Origin: JAHEJB01 sp041748175
GTDB taxonomy: Bacteria; Bacteroidota; Rhodothermia; Rhodothermales; Rubricoccaceae
Reading direction: 5' to 3'
NCBI GenBank assembly: GCA_041748175.1
Contig: JBGTDU010000036.1
Location: 1-16,217, forward strand
DNA length: 16,217 nt
This document shows positions 1 through 8,041 of the stretch, piece after piece. Numbering within the stretch: the stretch's first letter is position 1; each line of letters starts with the position of its first letter. The notes under the pieces are model-generated. The model saw only the letters and a program-made list of their open reading frames with translations. It did no database searches and was not told the origin of the DNA. The position numbers were made by a program, and so were the translations under genes.

Positions 1-672
1 GGCTCCGAACTCATCGCCCTGCAACCCATCCGGCGCGAGGATGCGGGCCTCCATCTGCCAGGCGTTCGGGCCGGGCGGCTCGCCCAGCGGGCGGACGAAG
101 GCATACGCGCTGCCCTCACGAGAACCCCCGCTTGGGTCATCGCCGCCGTTCTGTGCGCCGACGAAAACCAATTCTTCGTCACTATCCAGTAAGGTGCCGA
201 CATGACCACTACCGAAGCTCGCGCTGCCAATACCGGGCTTCTGAATCCCCTTCAGAAACGCCTCCACCTCCCACACACCAGAAGCCTTGTTCCGCCTCCA
301 TACGGCGACCTGCCCTGCATCTGCTGCGGAAGCCACACTCCCGGCGGTGCTCGGAAAAAGGCGAGCCTGCCCGAGATTGCCACCATTCGGAGTGACGTGA
401 CCAAGCGAGTCCTCGCGCAACCAGTTTCCTGGGGCCGTGGCATACACGAAAATGTAAACGGCATGATCGGGAGGGCGGAAGGCCTCTAGAACAGCGAGGC
501 GTGTTTGGCCGTCGTCAAGCACGTCCGGATCGTTAGCAATATCGAGGTCAAACCCAAAGCCGCACGATGAACAGGGTGACGGAGCAAACAGGGTGTCGAG
601 CGGAACAGACTGGGCGCCAGCAACATCCTCTGCAAATAGCACAAGCGTGAGAACAACAATGAAGCGATGCAT
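1..672 (-). CDS. Secreted FG-GAP repeat protein (partial, C-terminus beyond left edge)
   Basis: An open minus-strand frame of 224 codons starts at ATG 672-670 and runs off the left edge without a stop. The N-terminus is a typical Sec signal peptide (MHRFIVVLTLVLF, then AGA before Gln at about residue 20). The last residues seen, WQMEARILAPDG followed by GDEFGA, match the FG-GAP/integrin-alpha-like repeat, in which a tryptophan strand leads into a Gly-Asp-x-Phe-Gly turn. These repeats build extracellular beta-propellers, often calcium binding. An earlier Gly/Asp-rich stretch (GGDDPSGGSREGSAYAF, about residues 177-193) fits the end of a preceding blade. A short CSSC motif lies near residues 34-37 of the mature part. 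The specific ligand cannot be told. No clear Shine-Dalgarno precedes the start. The gene diverges from the beta-helix gene at 862. Confidence 0.75.
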   Translation of the reverse strand, partial: MHRFIVVLTLVLFAEDVAGAQSVPLDTLFAPSPCSSCGFGFDLDIANDPDVLDDGQTRLAVLEAFRPPDHAVYIFVYATAPGNWLREDSLGHVTPNGGNLGQARLFPSTAGSVASAADAGQVAVWRRNKASGVWEVEAFLKGIQKPGIGSASFGSGHVGTLLDSDEELVFVGAQNGGDDPSGGSREGSAYAFVRPLGEPPGPNAWQMEARILAPDGLQGDEFGA

Positions 673-861
673 GATAGGGTACGGATTTGTGCCCCGCATG
701 AGAGGTAGCGTTTTCGAATGAGATAGTTACGTTTTCTACAAAGAGCGGTCTCTGAGATAGTCCACCCAACCTACTTTGGGCAATCTGCGCAAAAGACCGT
801 TTGCGCCACCCAACGTAACCCATCCCTTCCCTTATTCAATCAACCCTTACAGGGGATTACA
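673..861. promoter_or_regulatory. Divergent intergenic region with palindrome and flanking direct repeats
   Basis: This 189-bp gap separates two divergent starts (672 minus, 862 plus) and should hold both promoters, though none matches a consensus well. Seen directly: a 7-bp inverted repeat GCGCAAA (787-793) and TTTGCGC (800-806) around a 6-nt spacer, and a 9-bp direct repeat CCACCCAAC at 762-770 and 806-814, start to start 44 bp. AGGGG at 851-855 is a good Shine-Dalgarno for the ATG at 862 and lies in a small inverted repeat, CCCT (844-847) and AGGG (851-854). A regulatory role is inferred. Confidence 0.35.
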
Positions 862-1467
862 ATGGCTGACACGATTGACGGTACCATCCATAATATGCGC
901 GACCAAAATCCCTTAGACCTGCAAGATGGTCAAGTTTGGCGCTCTCGCGAAACCACCGAACCAAAACGTGAGAGCATTTTTGTCTGGGATCGATCCCCAT
1001 ATACGGGGCCTCTCTACAACAGCGGTGATCCGTTTGCACAGGACGAAATCCCACAATACGTCGGTTTTGGCGCTACTGTAGATCCCGACGGGTCCAGCGC
1101 GGGCGTCTGGCGTTGGGTAGATCCGCCGAAGGGTGAGATCGACGCGACCCGCGTCTACGGCATCAGCCCGGATGCCAGCGCGAACGACAACGCCATGGGC
1201 CTCCAGCGCTATGCCAGTGAGATGGTCCAGACGGCGGAACACTACGACGGACTCGGTGAGCGCTCACGGACATGGACGCTTGTCCTCCCCGAAGGCACGA
1301 CAAAGTTTGATACCCCCATCCACTTCAACCTCTACAACGACGACCCAACGCCCAAGGTGAAACGGGCGGGCTATGCCCGGATGCGCGGGCACGGGCCCAA
1401 CACGATTTTGAAGTATGTGGGAGACACATTTGATGCCCACACCTTCCTCCTCGGGGACGATGAGTAG
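862..1467 (+). CDS. Right-handed beta-helix / pectate-lyase-like protein, N-terminal part before in-frame TAG
   Basis: This 201-residue reading frame ends at TAG 1465-1467, and the same frame continues open to 2958. The start ATG 862 follows AGGGG at six bases. There is no signal peptide; the N-terminus (MADTIDGTIHNMRDQNP) is hydrophilic. Residues 1-90 resemble a head or adaptor domain. From about residue 93 (DATRVYGISPDASANDN, then VLPEGTTKF, then RMRGHGPNTILKY) the pattern is that of the first coils of pectate-lyase-superfamily/GH28-like beta-helix proteins: Tyr-Gly then Asp-Asn, a Pro-x-Gly turn and a Gly-x-Gly turn. Such domains bind or cleave polysaccharides and are common in phage tailspikes. 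The fragment contains only the start of the helix, so by itself it is unlikely to fold fully. It is probably half of one interrupted gene. Confidence 0.6.
   Translation: MADTIDGTIHNMRDQNPLDLQDGQVWRSRETTEPKRESIFVWDRSPYTGPLYNSGDPFAQDEIPQYVGFGATVDPDGSSAGVWRWVDPPKGEIDATRVYGISPDASANDNAMGLQRYASEMVQTAEHYDGLGERSRTWTLVLPEGTTKFDTPIHFNLYNDDPTPKVKRAGYARMRGHGPNTILKYVGDTFDAHTFLLGDDE
1465..1467 (+). other. In-frame amber codon interrupting the beta-helix gene
   Basis: The codons read GAT GAG TAG GAT GAG, so the stop is flanked by two copies of GATGAG. Both sides are in the same frame and the protein family continues across it (TFLLGDDE before, DEPHPGGAPVQSLILKDLTL after). This fits a nonsense mutation, a base-calling error, a small slippage event, or, less likely, programmed readthrough. 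No pyrrolysine machinery or suppressor tRNA is visible in the window. Confidence 0.7.
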
Positions 1468-2958
1468 GATGAGCCACATCCTGGCGGTGCGCCCGTCCAG
1501 TCCCTAATCCTGAAAGACCTGACGCTTGACGGCGCAACGAATGCAAACTTCGCCGTGCTTCGTCTCTGGCGTGGAAGAAGCAACCATCGCTTCGATAACC
1601 TCACGGTCATTCAACGAGGCGACGGCAACGGCATCGACGCGAGTGACGTATTCCTGTCTGTTTTCACGCAAGTGATCGCCCGGAGAGACCCCGACAACAG
1701 CGTTTTCCCGGGCCACACAGGATTTAAGGGCCGCGGCGTTTGGCTGCATACCGAGGAAGATCCGTTTTTCGTGAGCGGGGAAATGACGCTGGATCGGGTG
1801 AGCGCCTTTGGGTATGCACCCAACAGCCTCCTGGTCTCCGGCTGGAATCAGGGGATTGTCATCGGCGAGAACGTCGCCGACCGGTTCATGGGTGGCGTTA
1901 CGGCTCGGTTTCTGAACGCCGAGGTGTGCTCCGAGGGCGTCGTGATTGGAAAAGGTGCAGCCGACGTCGATTGCGGCGTGACCTGGGTGGAGCGCAACGC
2001 CGTGTGCGGCGTCCGCATCTTCAACGGCGCCCGAGACGTCACATTGAGACGAACTTATTCGATGCATACCGCACCGTGGGTAATGGGTTCGCCCGGAAAT
2101 CAGGCCGAGGCCCTACCGTTCCTTGGCGACATCGTTCTGGGCAAGAAAGGCGGAACGAGTGCTGAGAACAGCTACGAGGGGATTGTGCTTGATGGGATCT
2201 ACCAGCATTTCCTGTACGGACCAGCGGTGCGCCTCTACCGCTCGGCTTCCGGGGGGACGGTGCGAGATCTGGCGATTCGCAATATTCGGACGAGCGAAAG
2301 GTTTCAATACGACCCCGATGACATCACGGAAGGCATCCATGGCCCGCCCTTCAAGGCGACGGGGCTGGAGGCCGTCGTTCCTGTTACCGATGCAATCGTG
2401 AAGCTGGACAATGGCGATTATGAGGGACTCGTAATTGAAAACATCCGGCCCGACACGTCCAACGGAGGGCTGCCGAGTAACACGTCGGGCAATTTCATCA
2501 AGTTCGTTAACCGCCCAGAACTGGTTGACCGGCTGGTGTATGGCGGGCCCTACAACAAGGCGAATTCCTACGGGGTGTATGAGGTTCGGCGACCTGCGCC
2601 AGTCCTGCGCGATCTGACTCACGTCGGCAACTACCAGATTCGTCTGAACGACCCCGCGTATCACCGTATTGACTCCACAAGCGGCCCGGTTGTCATAACC
2701 CTGCCAAACATTACCAGGCAATCGCTCAACACACCAGAGGATCGAATCGGCGTGGAGTATCACCTGATGAAAACCGGCGGCGGAAGTAGCGTCACGATTC
2801 AAGGAGCGGCGAGCCAGGTCATCAAGGGGTACCTGCAAGGCGGCAGCACTACGGTTGTACTAACGGACCCGTACGAATACATCCGCGTACGTTCGATCTC
2901 CGAGAGCAACAGCCGCTTCTGGGAGATCGTGGATCGGTCGCAGGATCTTTCTCCCTGA
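1468..2958 (+). pseudogene. Beta-helix / tailspike-like protein, C-terminal part after in-frame TAG
   Basis: This is the in-frame continuation of the frame that starts at 862: 496 codons ending at TGA 2956-2958. If translated separately it would need GTG 1555 or ATG 1783 (preceded by GCGGGGAA); neither is a convincing native start. It shows repeated short beta-strands with Asn/Gly turns (SLILKDLTLDG, HRFDNLTVIQRGDG, YEGIVLDGIYQ, VRDLAIRNIRT, YEGLVIENIRPD), as expected of a parallel beta-helix. The last ~90 residues (from about YHRIDSTSGPVVITLP, through SVTIQG, to FWEIVD) match the small beta-sandwich seen at the C-terminus of many phage tail and surface proteins. With the upstream part the restored length is about 698 codons. 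No other phage genes are nearby. The gene converges on the DUF5916 gene with 2 bp between the stops. Function is probably glycan binding or cleavage; the substrate is unknown. Confidence 0.6.
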
Positions 2959-2960
2959 TC

Positions 2961-5660
2961 CTACAACCCAAACCAGTACGTGGCCTTGATGAGGAAGAGG
3001 TTCTCGACTGGTGCCCGAAAAACCTCGCCGAGTTCCTCGCCAACTCCAAAGCCGTCGTAGGGTGCGAAGTCCTCGCGCTGTTGTTGCCAGACAAAGAAGA
3101 GCGTTGAGCCTGGCCGCCATTCCCAACGCAGCACGGCATTGCCTCGAAGCGAGCGGAAGTTGAAATCCTGATTGCCTATTGTGAACGGATCGCCGCCGTC
3201 GCCCGGGACGATGGTGTATTCCGTAACGCGGCCGTCTTCCATGTGCGGCGTGACGCTGCCCCGGTCGACGCCATACACATCGAAATCAAACGACCCTGGA
3301 GTGCGGAATTCCTTCAGGTTGGAGAACACCCCTGAGCTGATGAACGGCTGTGCATAGAGTTGCAGCGTCAGCTCGGGGGTGAACGTCATGTTCATGCGCA
3401 CGCCCAGATTGAACGACCGCTGGCTGATATCCGACAAAACGTACCGCGAACCAAACGTGTTGGTTGCGAGCGGATCGTCGATGCGGGCGACGAACTGATC
3501 GTTGTCATATTCAGCACCATATTCCGGTTCAAACGTAATTGAAATCGTGTTGGACGGCCGCACGCGCACAAAGAATCCGGCGTAGCGGTCATACTCGGCC
3601 TTGGCGCCGTTGTAGTCATTGGGTAACTCCGAGCGAATGCTGACAAACGCACCCCCGGAAATCTTCTTGGCACTGTCGGTATTGAAGCTCATGTTTCCAC
3701 CTAGATCCCGGGGCCTTTCGGCGATGGGACCGCCGCGCGTAAGGCCGTCGTTTGCGTTGCCTGGGTTAAAATTGAAACCCGGATTGATGCTCCACTGGTT
3801 CCGGAACTTGATGAAACCGCCACCTCCGTAATAGTGATTGATGATATCGCCATCGAAATTCATCCCCACACCGCCGTACTGCCAGAACTCGTAGTACTGG
3901 AGGCGGCTTGGCTCGGGCTGGTTGTACGACCAGAGGTAGTTCATGGACGTTACGTTGGCGCGGCTCTGGAAGCCGAGGTCGTTCACTTCGAACGCTGGAG
4001 TTGTCAGCGTTCCGGTAAGCGAACCTTGCCAGCGTCCCGTTGTCTTCGACAGCGATGTTTCGGTGTGAAAGCCGCTGAGGCTGGTCCGTGTGGAATCAAC
4101 AGCGAGGTATTCCGAATCAGGCCGCTGGAAGTACCGCTGAGGCCGTCGCTGAAGGCTCGTGATGATATCGGTCGAACCGTTCACGTAGCTCCCGGCATAG
4201 ACGCCGCTAACTACCCAGTTACGATTGGCAAAGAAGTGCTCAAAATCCAGGCCTCCCATGTACGCGCTGGAGGGCATGATGGAATCGAACAGACCCTCGG
4301 AACCCATGCCACGATTCACGGCGGTCAGAATCCCGCCGACGACCGAAGAGCCTTCCCTGAAATCCCGCCTCAGGCGCCCGACGAAGTGATTGGCGAAGGG
4401 CTCGACGGGGGTCGAGAACTCCTGATTGGCGTCGTCGATATAGCGGGCAGATTCTTCCAGAGTTACGGCATTTAGCAGGCCGACAGACCACGGGCCGATC
4501 TTGCCGCTCACTTTGGCCGCGCCTGCAATCGTCGATTGATCGGGGCTATCGACGAAGTTGATTCCGCGCCCGCCTATCCCGCGTTGCGGGTTGCGGCCAA
4601 TCCGCCGCGAGTAGAAAAACGTGGGGCGAAACGAGACATTCTGCGTACGCGTGCTGCCGTAATCGAATATGTCGACGCCTTCGACGAAGAACGGACGCCG
4701 CTCGCTGAAGAACGTCTCGAAGGCCGACAAGTTTACGGTGGCCGGATCCGCTTCGACCTGCCCAAAATCCGGGTTGACGGTCGCCGTCATCGTGAGATTG
4801 CTGGAGAGCCCAACCTTTGCATCAAACCCGAGCCTGGGGCGAAAGTCATTCTCACTGTAAAATGGATTAGCGGCGTCGCCCGGGGCCCGGGTTAGTTGGC
4901 TGGCCATGTACGGCACAAGCTCGATGCGACGGGGAGCCGAGAGATCGCGCAAGCCATCCAGCTGACCAAATCGGGAAACGTATCCTTCCACATCGGGAAG
5001 GATGGGCGCCCAGAACGAGCTCTCACCTCTCGTTGGGATATCCCGCTGATACTGGATGCCCCACGAAGTCGGGCCGCTCCCCGCCGCATAGCGGAGCTGG
5101 GAAAATGGAATGCGAAATTCTGCCGTGTACCCTCCATCAAATCGTGCAGCTTTGCCGTCCCATACGGCATCCCAACTGCTGTCTTCTTCCTGGTCGTTAT
5201 AGACGAGGATGTCCTGCTCAACGCCGCCTGCCGTAACCGCGAACGAAAAGGCGGTGCGATCATCGTTGTACGAGTCGATGTCGACTGAAACGCGGTCGCT
5301 GGTGATGAAATCATCGCGCCGGGCGAGCGGAGCAATGATTGTGGTGGGATCCTGAACGAAGCAGCGAAAACCGACGTAGAGGGCGTCTCCGTCGTAAAGA
5401 ATGGCGACTTCGGTTTGCTCGGAAGCTGCGGCGCCTGGATTCGGACCGCGTTGGACAAACCCTGTTGCTTTGGGCGCGTCGACCCAGATCGCCTCATCTA
5501 GCCGACCATCAACTTCCGGCCTAGACGTGGCTTCAATCGCAAGGGCGGTATGCGTAAGGCTAGTCACGGATTGAGCTTGTGGCGTTGTCTGCGACGTGGC
5601 AGCAGGGCATAGCAGCGCTGTGAGCGCCGCGCCCGTAAGGAGGCGGTACCGGAGAGTCAT
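2961..5660 (-). CDS. DUF5916 outer-membrane protein with N-terminal CBM9-like domain
   Basis: An 899-residue protein begins at ATG 5660 with a signal peptide (MTLRYRLLTGAALTALLCPA, cleavage near residues 22-24). Residues about 40-235 form a carbohydrate-binding family 9-like domain: PEVDGRLDEAIW near 48-59, LYVGFRC near 94-100, and YTAEFRIPFSQLRY near 178-191. From about residue 243 (RRIELVPYMASQ, then TVNPDFGQVEADPATVN and FFSERRPFFVEG) it follows the DUF5916 family, a long run of amphipathic strands that fits an outer-membrane beta-barrel. The last residues (IKATYWFGL) give the aromatic C-terminal signature of such barrels. Length is normal for the family. The substrate is not established; the name carbohydrate-binding is by homology only. 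It starts 100 bp after the M56 protease stop on the same strand, so it could be read from that operon or from its own promoter. No Shine-Dalgarno is evident. Confidence 0.9.
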   Translation of the reverse strand: MTLRYRLLTGAALTALLCPAATSQTTPQAQSVTSLTHTALAIEATSRPEVDGRLDEAIWVDAPKATGFVQRGPNPGAAASEQTEVAILYDGDALYVGFRCFVQDPTTIIAPLARRDDFITSDRVSVDIDSYNDDRTAFSFAVTAGGVEQDILVYNDQEEDSSWDAVWDGKAARFDGGYTAEFRIPFSQLRYAAGSGPTSWGIQYQRDIPTRGESSFWAPILPDVEGYVSRFGQLDGLRDLSAPRRIELVPYMASQLTRAPGDAANPFYSENDFRPRLGFDAKVGLSSNLTMTATVNPDFGQVEADPATVNLSAFETFFSERRPFFVEGVDIFDYGSTRTQNVSFRPTFFYSRRIGRNPQRGIGGRGINFVDSPDQSTIAGAAKVSGKIGPWSVGLLNAVTLEESARYIDDANQEFSTPVEPFANHFVGRLRRDFREGSSVVGGILTAVNRGMGSEGLFDSIMPSSAYMGGLDFEHFFANRNWVVSGVYAGSYVNGSTDIITSLQRRPQRYFQRPDSEYLAVDSTRTSLSGFHTETSLSKTTGRWQGSLTGTLTTPAFEVNDLGFQSRANVTSMNYLWSYNQPEPSRLQYYEFWQYGGVGMNFDGDIINHYYGGGGFIKFRNQWSINPGFNFNPGNANDGLTRGGPIAERPRDLGGNMSFNTDSAKKISGGAFVSIRSELPNDYNGAKAEYDRYAGFFVRVRPSNTISITFEPEYGAEYDNDQFVARIDDPLATNTFGSRYVLSDISQRSFNLGVRMNMTFTPELTLQLYAQPFISSGVFSNLKEFRTPGSFDFDVYGVDRGSVTPHMEDGRVTEYTIVPGDGGDPFTIGNQDFNFRSLRGNAVLRWEWRPGSTLFFVWQQQREDFAPYDGFGVGEELGEVFRAPVENLFLIKATYWFGL

Positions 5661-5760
5661 GGGAATAGAACGGCTTTGTTGCTGATCGTACCCGCGCTAT
5701 CAGCGGATCGTCAGCAGGAGGTGAAAACCAGGCGTGGGTTTGTGGCGTGGTGGCGCCGTT

Positions 5761-7497
5761 CTAGTGCTCGTTGTTGTTGCTTCTACAGGTGCTCGAACTG
5801 TTGTTGTTGGCTATTCGATTCGGCTGCGCCGACGGCCTTGCCGGCTGTACAGATTCGTGAGCGTTGCGCTTCCGCTCGCTCGCAATCGCGAACGCGGCGC
5901 CTTCGTTCGTCGCAGCCATCGCTGCCGCCGAACGGCCGTCCCACTGCGTTGCACTCAACTCTTCAGCTTCCGCCACAATAACGGCAACGCGCTGGACAAC
6001 GCTTCGCGCACGTTCTTCCAGGCTATCCCAACGGTCGTCCTCTATGTCGGTCACGATGCGTTGGACATCTACCTGAATTCCGCGCTCAACTTCCCGCATC
6101 TCCGCAGCCAACGAGGCGTCAAGGCGCGCACTGTACTGGTCGTCATGCGCGCGCTTCTGTCTCCGCTGCGCGTCAGTAACCTCTCGGCGAACCACAAACC
6201 GGGGCTCGCTGGTCGAAGCCGGCCCACTCATGACGTCGGGCATCATGCCATCACGCACAGGAACAAAGAACACATTCTCCGGCGCTGGTGGCGCTATATC
6301 GGGAATCGGAGGCGTTGGAGCGTCCGCTGGAGCGGGAGCGGGCGGAGCGTGTGGTGGCAATGGAGGCGCTGGAGGGAATGGTGCCAGAGGAGCCAACGGA
6401 GCCATGGGCGGAACAGGCGCGTCCTGCGCTACGAACTCATGGTCGCGGGCAACAAACGTAATTGCTGTAACGGGCCATACGAGCGAGATAACGAGCGCGC
6501 AGACGACAAACAGTAGCCGACGCGAAAGGCGGTCACGCCGTTGCTGGTTATTGAGAATCGCGCGAAGCCGCTCTTCGATCTGCGTGCGATGCGCCATCGG
6601 AGCCATCGCCAGCTCGGCACGCTGCTGATTGCGGAGGCCCTGCGCGATATCAAGCAGGTGCTCGGCATAGCTGGAGGCTTTCGTCCCTTCCGCCAAAACG
6701 TAATCATCGCAGGCGTGTTCACGCTCGATCAGGAATCGTTGGTAGCCCTTCCAAATAAACGGATTGAACCAGTGCAATACACAAGCGGCCTGGGCGATCC
6801 ACTGCGTGAGTCCGTCAAGTCGACGAACGTGCGCCAGTTCATGCGTGAGCACAACCATTCTGCGATCAGCCGTCCAACGGATGGCACCCTCGGGGAGCAG
6901 CACAACCGGGCGAAAAATCCCCCAGGTCATTGGCGTCCGCGCGTGTGCGCTCATGCGCAAGGCAACCGATCGTTTGAGACCCAGCGTCGCCCTGACGTTA
7001 TCAACGTCACTCGCCCAATGAGCGTCGGTGATGGATACGGCCTTCCGCGTCAGTACCCAGGCACTCAGGACGCCAGCCATCCAACGGGCGGCGACAAAAA
7101 AAGCGCCCAGGCCCCAGACGAGAAGGAAAAGAGTGCCGAGGCTAATCGATTTAGATTCGGCTTGTGCGGACCCTATGGCCGAGCCCACAAGCCCAGTCAT
7201 TTCATTTCCAGCGCGAACCGCTGGCAACGACACCGCGACTTCCTCCTGCAGCCCCAGCGTAAAGCCGCCCTCGGGGAGCACGGGCACCTGCCAGCCGGGC
7301 ACCGCTACCAACAGGATCGGCATGACGAGTGCGGCACCGAAGGCAAATACCCATACGGCGTGTCGCGCCGATGCCGAAGCCCGGGCCATGGCTCGCGTTG
7401 CCAGCAGAGCGCACGTCACAATGATGGCACCCTTGAGCGCCGTAATCAGCAGGAGTGCCGACCATGCGTCGGCGTGGAAGAAGTCGAGAACGTTCAT
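5761..7497 (-). CDS. M56 (BlaR1-type) membrane metalloprotease / antirepressor
   Basis: This 578-residue protein pairs with the BlaI-type repressor upstream. N-terminal transmembrane segments lie near residues 15-35, 46-66 and 119-140. The zinc site HELAH is at 219-223, and the downstream EREHACDD at 258-265 supplies the glutamate of the M56 family. A last membrane helix is at about 328-349. Residues 351-578 should be extracytoplasmic: a Pro/Ala-rich stretch (about 360-407), then a charged region, ending in an Asn/Ser-rich tail. In BlaR1/MecR1 this position holds a penicillin-binding sensor; none is recognisable here (no plausible SxxK/KTG set), so beta-lactam sensing is not supported. By family knowledge, a signal activates the protease and leads to loss of the repressor. 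ATG 7497 is 1 bp from the repressor stop, with GAGGG about 8 bases upstream, indicating translational coupling. Confidence 0.9.
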   Translation of the reverse strand: MNVLDFFHADAWSALLLITALKGAIIVTCALLATRAMARASASARHAVWVFAFGAALVMPILLVAVPGWQVPVLPEGGFTLGLQEEVAVSLPAVRAGNEMTGLVGSAIGSAQAESKSISLGTLFLLVWGLGAFFVAARWMAGVLSAWVLTRKAVSITDAHWASDVDNVRATLGLKRSVALRMSAHARTPMTWGIFRPVVLLPEGAIRWTADRRMVVLTHELAHVRRLDGLTQWIAQAACVLHWFNPFIWKGYQRFLIEREHACDDYVLAEGTKASSYAEHLLDIAQGLRNQQRAELAMAPMAHRTQIEERLRAILNNQQRRDRLSRRLLFVVCALVISLVWPVTAITFVARDHEFVAQDAPVPPMAPLAPLAPFPPAPPLPPHAPPAPAPADAPTPPIPDIAPPAPENVFFVPVRDGMMPDVMSGPASTSEPRFVVRREVTDAQRRQKRAHDDQYSARLDASLAAEMREVERGIQVDVQRIVTDIEDDRWDSLEERARSVVQRVAVIVAEAEELSATQWDGRSAAAMAATNEGAAFAIASERKRNAHESVQPARPSAQPNRIANNNSSSTCRSNNNEH

Positions 7498-7498
7498 G

Positions 7499-7879
7499 TC
7501 ATCGGCCCTCGTTCTTGGCGGTGTTGATGAGGTGGGACAGTTGTTCGAGATCCTCGTCGGACATCTCAGAGGAGGCTTCGTCTAGCAGCGCGGCCATCGC
7601 TTGCGCCGCCGAACCCTCGAAGAACGTGCTCATAACGTGGCGGAGCGCCGAACGGCTTGCCGTCTCTGGCGCTACGATTGACGAGTACACGTAGCGCGGC
7701 CCATCCTGGACATGACGAAGGTGGCCCTTCTCTTCCAGAATGCGCAGCATGGCGCGGACAGCGGAGTAGCTGGGTGGCTCGGGCAGCAGGTCCATCACTT
7801 CAGCGGCGGTTACCTGCTCGAGGCGATAAACGATGTCCATGATTTGCCGCTCGCGGCGACTCAGATCAGTTGCAGCCAT
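7499..7879 (-). CDS. BlaI/MecI/CopY-family winged-helix repressor
   Basis: A 126-residue protein of normal family length. Residues 5-70 form the winged helix: LSRRERQIMDIVYRLEQVTA, then VMDLLPEPPSYSAVRAMLRI with the recognition helix near 37-56, and the wing GPRYVYSS near 60-67. The C-terminal half is the dimerisation and proteolysis region. Such repressors bind palindromes as dimers and are lifted when the partner M56 protease is activated. The stop TGA (7501-7499) is 1 bp from the protease start, so the two form one operon. A perfect 14-bp palindrome 23-36 bases before the ATG (7902-7915) is the likely autoregulatory operator. The physiological target and inducer are unknown; resistance is not implied by family membership alone. 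Confidence 0.92.
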   Translation of the reverse strand: MAATDLSRRERQIMDIVYRLEQVTAAEVMDLLPEPPSYSAVRAMLRILEEKGHLRHVQDGPRYVYSSIVAPETASRSALRHVMSTFFEGSAAQAMAALLDEASSEMSDEDLEQLSHLINTAKNEGR

Positions 7880-7901
7880 GGGGCTTTTGGAAGTGTTGAT
7901 G

Positions 7902-7915
7902 GGTCCGTACGGACC
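7902..7915. promoter_or_regulatory. Perfect 14-bp palindrome, candidate BlaI-type operator
   Basis: GGTCCGTACGGACC is its own reverse complement and lies 23-36 bp upstream of the repressor start codon, where an autoregulatory operator would be expected. It is not the exact TACA-TGTA type site of staphylococcal BlaI, but family members in other phyla use divergent dyads. Binding is inferred. Confidence 0.5.
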
Positions 7916-7938
7916 TTAATTGGAAGGGTTACAGGCGC

Positions 7939-7954
7939 TGCTAATTATTTAGCA
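7939..7954. promoter_or_regulatory. AT-rich inverted repeat, second operator or promoter element of the blaI-like operon
   Basis: Arms TGCTAA (7939-7944) and TTAGCA (7949-7954) surround TTAT. It is the most AT-rich patch in the 220-bp gap between the SDR gene and the repressor gene, so it may overlap the operon promoter, read on the minus strand. No confident -10/-35 or -7/-33 pair was identified. The rest of 7880-8099 holds no gene that I can support. Confidence 0.35.
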
Positions 7955-8041
7955 CGACGCAATGTAGGGCGCTCTCTCATCGCGGTCAAGTCCGTTCTTG
8001 CGCACGCGTGCCAGAAACAGATTGCCATTGCGGACAAAGCG

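Noticed and set aside
132..823. Short frames on both strands across 132-823
   Set aside because: The minus-strand secreted FG-GAP frame over 1-672 explains the coding signal, with a signal peptide and repeat; the others are Arg/Cys-rich shadows.
1465..1467. Pyrrolysine or other programmed recoding of the TAG
   Set aside because: No pyl genes, suppressor tRNA or recoding element seen; a mutation or sequencing error is simpler.
1504..2838. Minus-strand frames of 187 and 241 codons opposite the beta-helix gene
   Set aside because: The plus-strand frame shows coherent beta-helix repeats on both sides; the minus frames show none.
2942..2962. AGGATC / GATCCT inverted repeat spanning the two convergent stop codons as a bidirectional terminator
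   Set aside because: Only 6 bp of stem, a 9-nt loop and no T-tract on either side.
3834..4475. A 213-codon plus-strand frame opposite the DUF5916 gene
   Set aside because: Antisense shadow of a well-supported gene; no domain-like pattern.
5681..5715. Hairpin-like GCTGA...TCAGC between the protease and DUF5916 genes as a terminator
   Set aside because: Short, bulged stem without a U-tract in the minus direction.
5734..7527. Long plus-strand open frames opposite the M56 protease gene
   Set aside because: They are antisense to a gene with clear catalytic motifs, have low-complexity composition (Gly/Ala or Arg-rich), and match no family.
5761..7879. Beta-lactam resistance operon
   Set aside because: No beta-lactamase or PBP2a gene nearby and no penicillin-binding sensor in the protease.
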